Origin: Alphaproteobacteria bacterium | GTDB taxonomy: Bacteria > Pseudomonadota > Alphaproteobacteria > Caulobacterales > Hyphomonadaceae | Direction: 5' to 3' | Assembly: GCA_016125405.1 (NCBI GenBank) | Contig: WGLW01000027.1 | Location: forward strand, 1-39,438 | Length of the DNA stretch: 39,438 bases | Part shown: one piece after another, positions 31,626 through 39,206 of the stretch | Position numbering within the stretch: the stretch's first letter is position 1 | How the letters are laid out: the number at the start of each line of letters is the position of its first letter | Program-made: the position numbers and the translations under genes | The notes under the pieces: model-generated | What the model saw: only the letters and a program-made list of their open reading frames with translations | Told to the model about the DNA's origin: nothing | Database searches by the model: none

Positions 31626-32609
31626 ATGAAGTTCTGGCGCAATCCGCAGTATCAGAGCCTGCGCCACGAATTGACGCCCGAGCACCTGTTTTTCGACCGC
31701 CGGAAGCTGATGGCGACAATGGGAATGGGCGCCGCCGCAGCAGCTGTGGCGGGCGGGTCCGCTTTCGCGGCGCCGGCCGGCGCGCTGCCTGCGCCGGGAG
31801 CCAGGGTCAACTTCAGGCCCACATCGTGGAAAGTGGATGATGCAACCACGCCGGAAGAGGCGGTGACGGGCTACAACAATTTCTACGAATTCGGCACCAA
31901 CAAGGACGACCCGGCCCGCTATTCCGGCGGCATGACCGTCTCGCCCTGGGCGATCAACGTCGAGGGCGAATGCGAGAAGCCCGGCCATTATGACCTTGCC
32001 AGCGTGGTCGATTATTCGAAACTTGAAGAGCGCATCTATCGCCACCGTTGCGTTGAGGCGTGGTCGATGGTGATCCCCTGGGTCGGCGTGCCGCTGGCGG
32101 GCGTGCTGGCGCAGTTCAAGCCGACGTCCAGGGCCAAGTTCGTCCAGTTCGAAACCTACCTCAATCGCAAGGAAATGCCGGGAACGAACTTCCCGGTCCT
32201 GCGCTGGCCCTATGTCGAGGGCCTCAGGATGGACGAGGCGATGAACGAGCTGGCCTTCCTCGCCGTTGGCGTCTTCGGCAAGGCCCTGCCCCGCCAGAAC
32301 GGCGCTCCGGTTCGCACCGTGCTGCCGTGGAAATACGGCTTCAAGTCGACCAAGTCGCTGGTTGCGATCCGCTTCCTCGAAAGCCAGCCGCGAACATCCT
32401 GGAACCAGGCCAACCCGGACGAGTACGGCTTCTATTCCAACGTCAACCCGCACGTGGACCATCCGCGCTGGAGCCAGGCAAGCGAGCGGGTGATCGGCGG
32501 CAAGGGGTTCTCCGCGCTGACCGGCAGGCGCAAGACCGACATGTTCAACGGGTATGAACAGCAGGTCTCGAACCTCTACGCCGGCATGGACCTCAGGAAG
32601 TACTATTAA
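31626..32609 (+). CDS. msrP: Protein-methionine-sulfoxide reductase, catalytic molybdoprotein
   Basis: 327 residues from ATG 31626 (GGGAG six bases ahead). Tat-type signal (FFDRRKLMATMGMGAAAA) directs export of the folded protein. The Mo-MPT ligand Cys is in HRCVEAWSMVIPWVG; other family blocks are NNFYEFGTNKDDP, GVFGKALPRQNGAPVR and PWKYGFKS. Reduces oxidised methionine in periplasmic proteins, with electrons from the membrane partner MsrQ encoded next (4-base gap). Confidence 0.96.
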   Translation: MKFWRNPQYQSLRHELTPEHLFFDRRKLMATMGMGAAAAAVAGGSAFAAPAGALPAPGARVNFRPTSWKVDDATTPEEAVTGYNNFYEFGTNKDDPARYSGGMTVSPWAINVEGECEKPGHYDLASVVDYSKLEERIYRHRCVEAWSMVIPWVGVPLAGVLAQFKPTSRAKFVQFETYLNRKEMPGTNFPVLRWPYVEGLRMDEAMNELAFLAVGVFGKALPRQNGAPVRTVLPWKYGFKSTKSLVAIRFLESQPRTSWNQANPDEYGFYSNVNPHVDHPRWSQASERVIGGKGFSALTGRRKTDMFNGYEQQVSNLYAGMDLRKYY

Positions 32610-32613
32610 CCGC

Positions 32614-33270
32614 GTGGCCCAGCACAGCGCCGCCCTCCGTACGTTCGGCAAGGTCTGGATGAAGCCGCTGACGCTCGCCGCGCTGGTTGCGCCGTTCGTC
32701 TATATCGTCGTCGACACCACGCTGGTCATCCTCGGCCAGCCCAACAACATGGGCGCCAACCCGGCCGAATATATCCACCATTTCCTTGGCGTGACGGCGT
32801 TGCGCATCTTGCTGATCACGCTGGCCATAACGCCGCTCCGCGATCTGACCGGCTGGGCGCCGCTGGCGCTGATCCGGCGACGCATCGGGCTGGCGGCTTT
32901 CTTCTACGCGGGCCTGCACATCATCGCCTATCTCTGGCTCGACCTGCTCTGGTCCTTCGCCGCCCTTTGGAAGGACGTGCTGAAGCGGACCTATATTACG
33001 CTGGGCATGGCGGCGTTCGTGTTGATGCTGCCGCTTGCGGTCACCTCGACCAACGGCATGATCCGCCGGCTGGGCCGCAAGGTCTGGGAGCGCATCCACT
33101 GGTTGATCTATCCGCTGGCGATCCTGGCGGTGCTGCATCACTTCTACATGGTGAAGGGAATCCAGCCGGCGCCGCTGGTGCACGGCGCGATCCTCGCTGT
33201 CCTGCTCGCCTATCGGGTATGGAAATGGGCGGCGGACAAGCTTGCGCGGTCGCCGCAAACGGCAAGCTAG
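32614..33270 (+). CDS. msrQ: Haem-binding membrane subunit of MsrPQ
   Basis: 218 residues from GTG 32614, four bases after the msrP stop. Six helices with the haem histidines in AGLHIIAYLWLDL, RIHWLIYPLAILAVLHHFYM, and IHHFLGVTALRI. It passes quinol electrons through haem b to MsrP in the periplasm. Its stop overlaps the stop of the convergent HNH gene by four bases (CTAG). Confidence 0.94.
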   Translation: MAQHSAALRTFGKVWMKPLTLAALVAPFVYIVVDTTLVILGQPNNMGANPAEYIHHFLGVTALRILLITLAITPLRDLTGWAPLALIRRRIGLAAFFYAGLHIIAYLWLDLLWSFAALWKDVLKRTYITLGMAAFVLMLPLAVTSTNGMIRRLGRKVWERIHWLIYPLAILAVLHHFYMVKGIQPAPLVHGAILAVLLAYRVWKWAADKLARSPQTAS

Positions 33271-33506
33271 CGGGCGGAAGGTTTCCACGCCGCGCCCTTG
33301 CGCCGGTTGCAGTCGGCATGGGCGAGCTGGAGGTTTTCGGCCGCATCGGTCCCGCCTTTGGCGCGCGGGCGGATATGATCGAAGGTCGGACGACGTTTCT
33401 TCCAGACGGCGGCGTGCGGCGTCCGCCAGCGGTTTTCCGGCATCGCCTCGCCGCAGATGGCGCAAAGCCCCGACTGCCGCGCCCAGAGATCGTCAAAGAG
33501 GCTCAT
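33267..33506 (-). CDS. Small HNH endonuclease
   Basis: 79 residues from ATG 33506 (AGGG ahead); a start at 33548 would add 14 residues and overlap folD. The zinc-bound HNH fold is visible: LCAICGEAM, PTFDHIRPRAKGGTDAAENLQLAHADCNRRKG, where C-x2-C and later C hold zinc and the DH/N/H residues form the active site. Nuclease specificity unknown; many such proteins stand alone beside housekeeping genes. Last in the yggT-DUF167-folD transcript. Confidence 0.88.
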   Translation of the reverse strand: MSLFDDLWARQSGLCAICGEAMPENRWRTPHAAVWKKRRPTFDHIRPRAKGGTDAAENLQLAHADCNRRKGAAWKPSAR

Positions 33507-33537
33507 GGCGAACCCTGAGGCTGGATCAGGCGCCGGA

Positions 33538-34431
33538 TCAGGCGTCAAGTTCCTTCGGCACGGCCCAGCCGCGGCGCGCGCAGGCGGCGAGCACGGTGTT
33601 GCGCAGGAGGCAGGCGACGGTCATGAGCCCGACGCCGCCGGGGACGGGCGTGATATGGCCGGCGACTTCGCGGCATGCCTCGAAATCAGCGTCGCCCACG
33701 ATGCGCGTCTTGCCCTCGCCTTTTTCGGGGGCGGGGATGCGGTTGATGCCGACATCAATGATCGTTGCGCCAGGTTTCACCCACTCGCCGCGAACCATTT
33801 TCGGCCGGCCGACCGCAGGAACAAGGATGTCCGCGGTGCGGCAGAGAGCGGGCAGATCAGCGGTCTTCGAATGGGCGATCGTGACCGTGCAATTTTCAGC
33901 GAGGAACAGCATCGCCGCGGGCTTGCCGACCAGGATCGAGCGACCGATCACCACAACATGCTTGCCGGAAAGATCATCGCCCAGCGCATGCTTCGCCATG
34001 ACGACGCAGCCATAGGGCGTGCACGGGCGGAGGCCCGGCTTGCCCAGCAGCAGCCGGCCGGCGGAAAGCTCGGTGAGGCCGTCGACATCCTTTAAAGGGT
34101 CGATCAGCGCCAGGGCCCGCGCTTCGTTAAGCCCCTTCGGCAAGGGCAGCTGCAACAGCACGCCGTCCACCTCGGGGTCGGCGACGAGGTCCTTGAGGAC
34201 GGCCTCGACATCGTCCTGCGTCGATGACGCCGGAAGCCGTTTCGTGATCGAGCGCATGCCGGCGGCTTCGGTCTTTTCGCTCTTGGATTTGACGTAGACC
34301 GCGCTGGCCGGATCATCGCCCACCAGCACGACGGCGAGACAGGGCTGGCCGGGGAGCTTTGGCACCGCCGCAGCAACGCCGGCGCGGACCTTTTCGGAGA
34401 CGATCTTTCCATCGATCAGTTCAGCCGTCAT
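33538..34431 (-). CDS. folD: Bifunctional methylenetetrahydrofolate dehydrogenase/cyclohydrolase
   Basis: 297 residues. Signature regions: VGDDPASAVYVKSKSEKTEAAG (with the catalytic Tyr and Lys), DVDGLTELSAGRL, VVIGRSILVGKPAAMLF, and the C-terminal PVPGGVGLMTVACLLRNT. Interconverts 5,10-methylene-, methenyl- and 10-formyl-THF using NADP. The start overlaps the DUF167 gene end by 11 bases. Confidence 0.97.
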   Translation of the reverse strand: MTAELIDGKIVSEKVRAGVAAAVPKLPGQPCLAVVLVGDDPASAVYVKSKSEKTEAAGMRSITKRLPASSTQDDVEAVLKDLVADPEVDGVLLQLPLPKGLNEARALALIDPLKDVDGLTELSAGRLLLGKPGLRPCTPYGCVVMAKHALGDDLSGKHVVVIGRSILVGKPAAMLFLAENCTVTIAHSKTADLPALCRTADILVPAVGRPKMVRGEWVKPGATIIDVGINRIPAPEKGEGKTRIVGDADFEACREVAGHITPVPGGVGLMTVACLLRNTVLAACARRGWAVPKELDA

Positions 34432-34747
34432 GCAGCTCTCCTGTCAGCGCCTCGAGTCTCGCGGCTATAGACCCATCGGCTTCGATTCGCACGGTCTTGA
34501 TGCGCTGGGCTTGACCCTTCTCCACTGAAACGGCGGACTTTGGCAGCGCCAGAAGCGTGGCCAGCAGAGCCTCGACCGCTGCATTGGCGCGGCCGTTTTC
34601 CGGAACCGCCCGCACACGGACATTCAAATACCGGCGGCCTTCTGCGTCCGCCCCGATGGCGCCTGCCGCTTCGCGCGTGGCGCCGGGGCGGACCCTGACC
34701 CGCAGCTCGGCCCCGCCGGCGACAAGGCGCCAGGAGCCCAGCGCCAT
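34421..34747 (-). CDS. DUF167 (YggU) family protein
   Basis: 108 residues. Family pattern: LRVRVRPGATREAAGAI, RYLNVRVRAVPENGRANAAVEALLATLL and GQAQRIKTVRI. YggU-like proteins commonly follow YggT in bacterial genomes; biochemical role unknown. One-base gap after the YggT stop, and its end overlaps folD. Confidence 0.93.
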   Translation of the reverse strand: MALGSWRLVAGGAELRVRVRPGATREAAGAIGADAEGRRYLNVRVRAVPENGRANAAVEALLATLLALPKSAVSVEKGQAQRIKTVRIEADGSIAARLEALTGELHDG

Positions 34748-34748
34748 G

Positions 34749-35072
34749 TCAGCGATAGGCCACCGGGCCGGCGATCATGCCGATCAGCGTCGGCAGCAGC
34801 CAGTCCCGGACAAAGACGATGATCAGCACGACGATCAGCGGTGAAAGGTCGAGCACGCCGTTGATTGGAGGAATGATCTTGCGGATCGGACGGCACAACG
34901 GTTCGCAGACCGCCGCCAGGAAACCGAGAATCGCCCGCACGTTGGAATTGCGCGTGTTGATGACGTTGAACGCCGCCAGCCAGCCTGCGATCACCCAGAC
35001 GAAGAAAACAATGAACAGGGCGGTGAGCAGCGGCGACAGGAAATATACGTAGATCGCCCAGATCAGACCCAT
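34749..35072 (-). CDS. YggT family membrane protein
   Basis: 107 residues with two long hydrophobic segments (LLTALFIVFFVWVIAGWLAAF; LSPLIVVLIIVFVRDWLL) flanking the family core EPLCRPIRKIIPPINGVLDLSP. YggT proteins have been linked to osmotic tolerance and cell-envelope assembly; the mechanism is unclear. First gene of the minus-strand operon through folD to the HNH gene. Confidence 0.94.
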   Translation of the reverse strand: MGLIWAIYVYFLSPLLTALFIVFFVWVIAGWLAAFNVINTRNSNVRAILGFLAAVCEPLCRPIRKIIPPINGVLDLSPLIVVLIIVFVRDWLLPTLIGMIAGPVAYR

Positions 35073-35340
35073 GAATCACCTAGTCCCTTAAAAAACAGTC
35101 GGCTTTTGGGCATGTAGCGGTCTTGTCCCAATGGGGCAAGGCGCACCCGCTCCACAACGGGGCGACGGAAGGCCCGCCTTTTCCGTCTTGCTGCGCAGAA
35201 GTGTACGCGCTCGGCCTTGACCGCCAGACCATTAAGGGCAGCCGGCCCCCAACAAGGCCGACTGTCATCGGGAGGGAACTCGCCAGGGGCCTCGGCCATT
35301 GCCAAGGTAGAGACAACACACGGACACATGAGGACACTCA
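35073..35340. other. Intergenic region before the small acidic ORF
   Basis: No gene, repeat or RNA signature that I can support. It holds the yggT promoter side and ends with AGGA (35331-35334), a possible ribosome site for the next small frame. Confidence 0.5.
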
Positions 35341-35523
35341 TTGAAAAACCCGAGCCAGACAGAAACCGAACCGGACAAGGGCAGCGGCCGCGACCAGCAA
35401 CAGCACATCCCGCCTGAAGACGTCCCCGAAGGGGGTGCGCGCCTCGACGATTTTGATCCGGAAGCGCCAACGCCGCCCACAGCGAACGGAGGCGCTCGAG
35501 CCAGACGCGTCTATAATCATTGA
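35341..35523 (+). CDS. Possible 60-residue acidic, disordered protein
   Basis: Starts at a TTG with AGGA six bases ahead. The product is polar and Pro/Glu/Asp-rich (PPEDVPEGGARLDDFDPEAP) and ends in ARRVYNH, with no domain. Codon use looks less coding-like than that of neighbours, and a competing ATG frame (35328-35417) overlaps it. Listed because size, ribosome site and low-complexity content resemble small conserved alphaproteobacterial proteins. Low certainty. Confidence 0.35.
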   Translation: MKNPSQTETEPDKGSGRDQQQHIPPEDVPEGGARLDDFDPEAPTPPTANGGARARRVYNH

Positions 35524-35627
35524 CCCCATGAGGTGCGCCGCGCGGAGCACTTTTCCCGTCAGGTGAGGCAGGGTATCGGAAGCCTTGAGCGACAGTGTAG
35601 CGCGAGGCGAAGAAGGACGGACCCGAT

Positions 35628-36764
35628 ATGGTTCGAAGCGACGCGGTCCCTGCCGGACCCGCTGACCGTTCCTGGCATCTGCGTGCGATCGGCGAGATCG
35701 ACGCGGACTTTCACCGCTCGTCGGACACCCATCTCCTGCGCCTTCCCCTCCCGGAATTCGATGGCGTCGACATCTACCTCAAGGATGAATCGACCCATCC
35801 CTCGGGTAGCCTCAAGCATCGCCTCGCGCGCTCGCTCTTTCTTTATGGCCTTTGCAACGGGCGGATTTGTGAAGACGCCCCCGTCATCGAAGCGTCCTCC
35901 GGGTCAACGGCGGTCTCGGAAGCCTACTTTGCCCGGCTGATCGGCTCGCCCTTCATTGCAGTCGTCCCGGAGGGCACTGCCTGCGCCAAGATCGACCAGA
36001 TCCGCTTTTATGGCGGCGAGGTGCGCATGACGAAGGATGCATCCACCGCTCATGAGGATTGCCTCGCGCTTGCAAGGGAAACCGGCGGCGTCTTTCTCGA
36101 TCAGTTCGTCAATGCAGAGCGTGCGACCGACTGGCGTGGCAACAACAACATTGCCGAGAGCCTGTTCGGCCAGCTCGCGCATGAGCGCTTTCCGGCGCCC
36201 GAATGGGTCGTCGTCGGCGCGGGCACGGGCGGCACGTCAGCCACGATCGGTCGTTATATCCGCTATCAGCCCCATCTGGCCGCAAGGACCCGGCTGTGCG
36301 TGGTTGATCCGGAAGGATCGGCGCTATTTGACTTCTATCGCACTGGCGAAGTCCCTTCGGGGCGTTCGGCAAGCCGCGTCGCCGAAGGCATCGGCCGCCC
36401 CGTCCCGCCCGCCTCCTTCATCCCTTCGGTCATTGATCTCATGATCGAGGCGCCGAACGCCGCAGCGCTTGCAGCAATGTTGTGGCTTGAACAGCGCCTG
36501 GGTCGGCGCTGCGGACCTTCCACGGGCGCCAACATGATCGCGGCGTTGCGTCTTGCAGACCATATGCGTCGCGGGAAGCAGACAGGATCCATCGTCACGC
36601 TGATCTGCGATTCAGGCGAACGATATGCCGAAACGGTCTATTCAAGCGCCTGGCGTGAAGCGCGCGGGATTGATCCCGGTCCGGTCCTGGAAGACCTCCA
36701 GACGCTTGATCGCTCCGGGAGGTTCGGGGCCGACCTTCGCATCGCCCGGCGGCAGGCAGTATGA
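35628..36764 (+). CDS. PLP-dependent cysteine synthase/cysteine desulfhydrase-like protein
   Basis: 378 residues from ATG 35628. Fold-type II PLP enzyme: PLP lysine in HPSGSLKHRLARSLF, asparagine-loop region EASSGSTAVSEAYFA, phosphate-binding GAGTGGTSATIGRYI, and GPSTGANMIAALRLA with CDSGERY near the end. The extra length and SGSTA loop resemble the Cds1-type cysteine desulfhydrase group and not CysK/CysM. Likely chemistry: beta-elimination or replacement on cysteine or a related amino acid, releasing sulfide. It stands alone, facing the lasso-B-like gene tail-to-tail with a 46-base gap. Confidence 0.88.
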   Translation: MVRSDAVPAGPADRSWHLRAIGEIDADFHRSSDTHLLRLPLPEFDGVDIYLKDESTHPSGSLKHRLARSLFLYGLCNGRICEDAPVIEASSGSTAVSEAYFARLIGSPFIAVVPEGTACAKIDQIRFYGGEVRMTKDASTAHEDCLALARETGGVFLDQFVNAERATDWRGNNNIAESLFGQLAHERFPAPEWVVVGAGTGGTSATIGRYIRYQPHLAARTRLCVVDPEGSALFDFYRTGEVPSGRSASRVAEGIGRPVPPASFIPSVIDLMIEAPNAAALAAMLWLEQRLGRRCGPSTGANMIAALRLADHMRRGKQTGSIVTLICDSGERYAETVYSSAWREARGIDPGPVLEDLQTLDRSGRFGADLRIARRQAV

Positions 36765-36810
36765 ACAAGACCGGCGTTGCGATCGGTTCCCTTGAAGTGT
36801 TCGCCTGAAC

Positions 36811-37545
36811 CTAGATCGACATGATGGGCGTGAAGCGCCCGGCGTATTCGAGACTCTCGTTTAGCAACGCATCATCCGCCTGAAGCCAACAGTGGGCGCC
36901 GAAAGGGTCGGCCTGAACGGCGAAAATGCAGGCCGGAAAATGGCCGCGAGACGCGAGGTAGTTCAAAAGCGCCACCGCCTCAAAAAGACAGAGGTAGGCT
37001 CGCGGATATAACGGGCGAAGTTTGCGGAATATCGCGGTTTCGCGTTTCAGGCCTTCGCAATTTTGAACTGCGCAGCCAGCCTGCAGCCTCGTCCCAACCC
37101 TTGCGCGTCGTTCCCTCAAATGGTGGACGAGTTCGCACATGGACCAACGCCTTAGCCAGCTTGAGGCCCGGCGACAGGCCAGGAAGAACGCGAACAGCTC
37201 CCGAAAACGGATGCGAACCCCGGTCCCGGCGTCCCTCACCTCCCCGAAAAGTCGACCCGCATTCGGACCAAGAACATGGCTCTCCGGACGCGCGATATCG
37301 CGGAAGGCGTCGAGAGCCCTTCCGCGCTCGCTGAAGACCAGAAGTCCAGCCTCGACCAGTTCGTCGTGATGGTCTGAAAGACGCACCGAGATGCAGCTTG
37401 CCCGGTTGTCGTTGACGGTGAGGTCGCGCCCTTGCCCGCGAAGGCGCACAGCGGAATACGCATCGCTCTTCAGATCCAGAAAAATGCCGTACCCTTCGCT
37501 CACGCAGAAGAAGACATCCTCCGCAAGCCGCGGGGTTGCCCTCAT
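36811..37545 (-). CDS. Orphan lasso-peptide B-type maturation protease
   Basis: 244 residues from ATG 37545 (MRATPRLAEDVFFCV); the open frame reaches 37854 but that part overlaps a plus-strand gene and lacks homology. Residues 1-80 resemble the PqqD/RRE recognition domain (FFCVSEGYGIFLDLKSDAYSAV). Residues ~150-244 are the transglutaminase-like protease: Cys in YLCLFEAVALLNYLASRG and His in DPFGAHCWLQ; the usual third catalytic Asp may be the Asp in ADDALLNE. Fused B proteins cleave the leader of lasso precursors. No lasso cyclase (asparagine-synthetase-like) or convincing precursor is present in this window. Confidence 0.75.
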   Translation of the reverse strand: MRATPRLAEDVFFCVSEGYGIFLDLKSDAYSAVRLRGQGRDLTVNDNRASCISVRLSDHHDELVEAGLLVFSERGRALDAFRDIARPESHVLGPNAGRLFGEVRDAGTGVRIRFRELFAFFLACRRASSWLRRWSMCELVHHLRERRARVGTRLQAGCAVQNCEGLKRETAIFRKLRPLYPRAYLCLFEAVALLNYLASRGHFPACIFAVQADPFGAHCWLQADDALLNESLEYAGRFTPIMSI

Positions 37546-37764
37546 TCTGACGCCCCAAAGCATGCAGACGACAGCGGGCATGATGGATGGGGATGCGGTT
37601 TCAACGACATTGCGCTCGACCCTTTCGGGGATCGAGACATCTAGCAGGTCGCTTCGAACGGCTCGTCCCCGTTTCGAGGAAGAGAGGGAGAGAGCGGACA
37701 TATGTAGCAACTGCACCAAGGTAGCTGGCTGACGGACGGGCAAGCCGGGGCCATCTTCAATTCG

Positions 37765-38097
37765 ATGGGCGACGCCCTTGCAGTTGAGGCTCTGTTGAAG
37801 AGGCGGGCCAAACTGGCGAAGCAGGTCCAAGGCCTGCAGTCCGCCATCTTCCACATAGACGCTTGTCTCGCCCTACTGCGGTACAAGCCCGACGCCCGCG
37901 TGGAGAGACGCTTTGCCAATGGCGAGCTGATCGCGCTGGTGGGAGAGGCTGTGCGGGCCGGCAACCACACGCCCACGGCCATTGTCCGCTACACCACTGC
38001 GGCAAGTGGCTTGGACCCTAACGACCGAAAACTGGCGGCGCGTCTGATGTTCAGCATGAAGGACTGCCTGAAGCGGCGGAACGCCAATGGCGCTTAA
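37765..38097 (+). CDS. Small protein with coiled coil and probable HTH
   Basis: 110 residues from ATG 37765. The first half is a predicted amphipathic helix (LLKRRAKLAKQVQGLQSAIFHIDACLALL). The second half (RRFANGELIALVGEAVRAG, TPTAIVRYTTAASGLDP, DRKLAARLMFSMKDCLKRR) looks like a winged helix. Similar two-part small proteins are common in alphaproteobacterial accessory regions, without known function. Divergent to the lasso-B-like gene, 219 bases apart. Confidence 0.7.
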   Translation: MGDALAVEALLKRRAKLAKQVQGLQSAIFHIDACLALLRYKPDARVERRFANGELIALVGEAVRAGNHTPTAIVRYTTAASGLDPNDRKLAARLMFSMKDCLKRRNANGA

Positions 38098-38151
38098 GTC
38101 ACAGCCTTTTCGATGCAGAATTCTGTAGCGAAACGATCATAAATGTCGTAA

Positions 38152-38166
38152 GAACAAAAAAAGAAC
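38152..38166. promoter_or_regulatory. LexA (SOS) box and -10 ahead of the DprA-like gene
   Basis: GAAC, seven A, GAAC: the complement of GTTC-N7-GTTC, the alphaproteobacterial LexA operator. A -10-like TATATT (38169-38174) follows 2 bases later, so LexA bound here would block the promoter. The surrounding region is A/T-richer than neighbours. One such match is expected by chance in about 39 kb, but its placement against a -10 favours a real site. Confidence 0.6.
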
Positions 38167-38297
38167 CCTATATTATGGACCTGATTCGAGGAACATTTTG
38201 AAGCATCGGTTGATGCGTTGCGACCAATCACGCCCTGTTCGCGTTAACGACTATGGGCGATGGTCTCACACGACGAGTCGGGCTGGGGACAGATCGG

Positions 38298-39206
38298 ATG
38301 GCATTAGCGCTGATGCATGACGGCTTGGCAGTAGAGGCCATCTCGCCATTGCGAGAATTGGGGGCTTATGAAGCCCTTTGGCTGGACCCGAAAAGCTCTT
38401 TCAAAACGATCGCAGAAAGGTTTGCTAGGAACGTCTCGGCGCTTCCGTCGGACTTCGTCTCGCGGTCGGAAGCGGACTCGTGCGCACATCAGGTGCTGGC
38501 CAAATTGAAAGCTGCCGGCGTGCATCGCTTCGGCGTTCGCATCAATCACGCTGGCGATTATCCGATGAAACTGCGCGACGCTGAACACCCCATCGAGCTT
38601 TTGTATTTCCAAGGCGAATGGGAGCTAACCGAGTCTCGATGCGTCGCGGTCGTTGGAAGCCGCAAGGCGTCAGATGATGGAAAAAGGCGTGCTCGCCGGA
38701 TTGCGCGTGCGCTTGTCGGGGAAACGGCGAAAACTGGCAGCCTTGGCTTTACGGTCGTCAGTGGGTTGGCCGAGGGTATCGACCGTGCGGCACACGAAGC
38801 TGCACTTGAAGCTGGCGGCCGAACCATAGCCGTAATCGGCACGCCGCTCGGTTCTTACTACCCCAAGGAAAACCGGGAACTTCAAGACCGCATTGCCAAC
38901 GACTTCCTACTAATTTCGCAAGTGCCCGTTCTGCGATATGAAACGCAGGATTGGCGGATCAATCGTGGATTCTTTCCCGAACGCAATCGCACAATGAGCG
39001 CGCTGACCGAGGCGACAATCATCGTCGAAGCGGAAGCGACTTCTGGAACGCTGACGCAGGCCCGGGCAGCAGTCCATCAAAAGCGCAAACTGTTCATTCT
39101 GGACTCGTGCTTTGCGCGTAAAGATATTGACTGGTCAGCGAAGTATGAAGCGCAGGGAGCCATTCGCGTTCGTTCGATGAACGATGTTTGGGACAATCTT
39201 GATTGA
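38298..39206 (+). CDS. DprA/SMF-like Rossmann protein of a probable defence pair
   Basis: 302 residues from ATG 38298 (GGGGA eight bases ahead); an in-frame ATG at 38253 has no ribosome site. N-terminal ~100 residues are a helical domain (SPLRELGAYEALW, FKTIAERFARN). The rest is the SMF fold: VAVVGSRKASDDGKRRAR, GFTVVSGLAEGIDRAAHEAAL, GRTIAVIGTPLGSYYPKEN, RNRTMSALTEATIIVEA. DprA proper loads RecA on single-stranded DNA in transformation and carries a C-terminal winged helix; this protein ends right after the Rossmann part. It overlaps the next gene by 23 bases and lies behind a LexA-like box, pointing to a nucleic-acid or nucleotide-sensing defence role (inference). Confidence 0.85.
   Translation: MALALMHDGLAVEAISPLRELGAYEALWLDPKSSFKTIAERFARNVSALPSDFVSRSEADSCAHQVLAKLKAAGVHRFGVRINHAGDYPMKLRDAEHPIELLYFQGEWELTESRCVAVVGSRKASDDGKRRARRIARALVGETAKTGSLGFTVVSGLAEGIDRAAHEAALEAGGRTIAVIGTPLGSYYPKENRELQDRIANDFLLISQVPVLRYETQDWRINRGFFPERNRTMSALTEATIIVEAEATSGTLTQARAAVHQKRKLFILDSCFARKDIDWSAKYEAQGAIRVRSMNDVWDNLD

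Noticed and set aside
37542-37640. 32-residue minus-strand frame ending in the lasso-B-like start (ATGA), a possible precursor peptide
   Set aside because: No ribosome site, no leader Thr or core Gly-x7-Asp/Glu pattern expected of lasso precursors; Cys/Ser/Pro-rich chance frame more likely.
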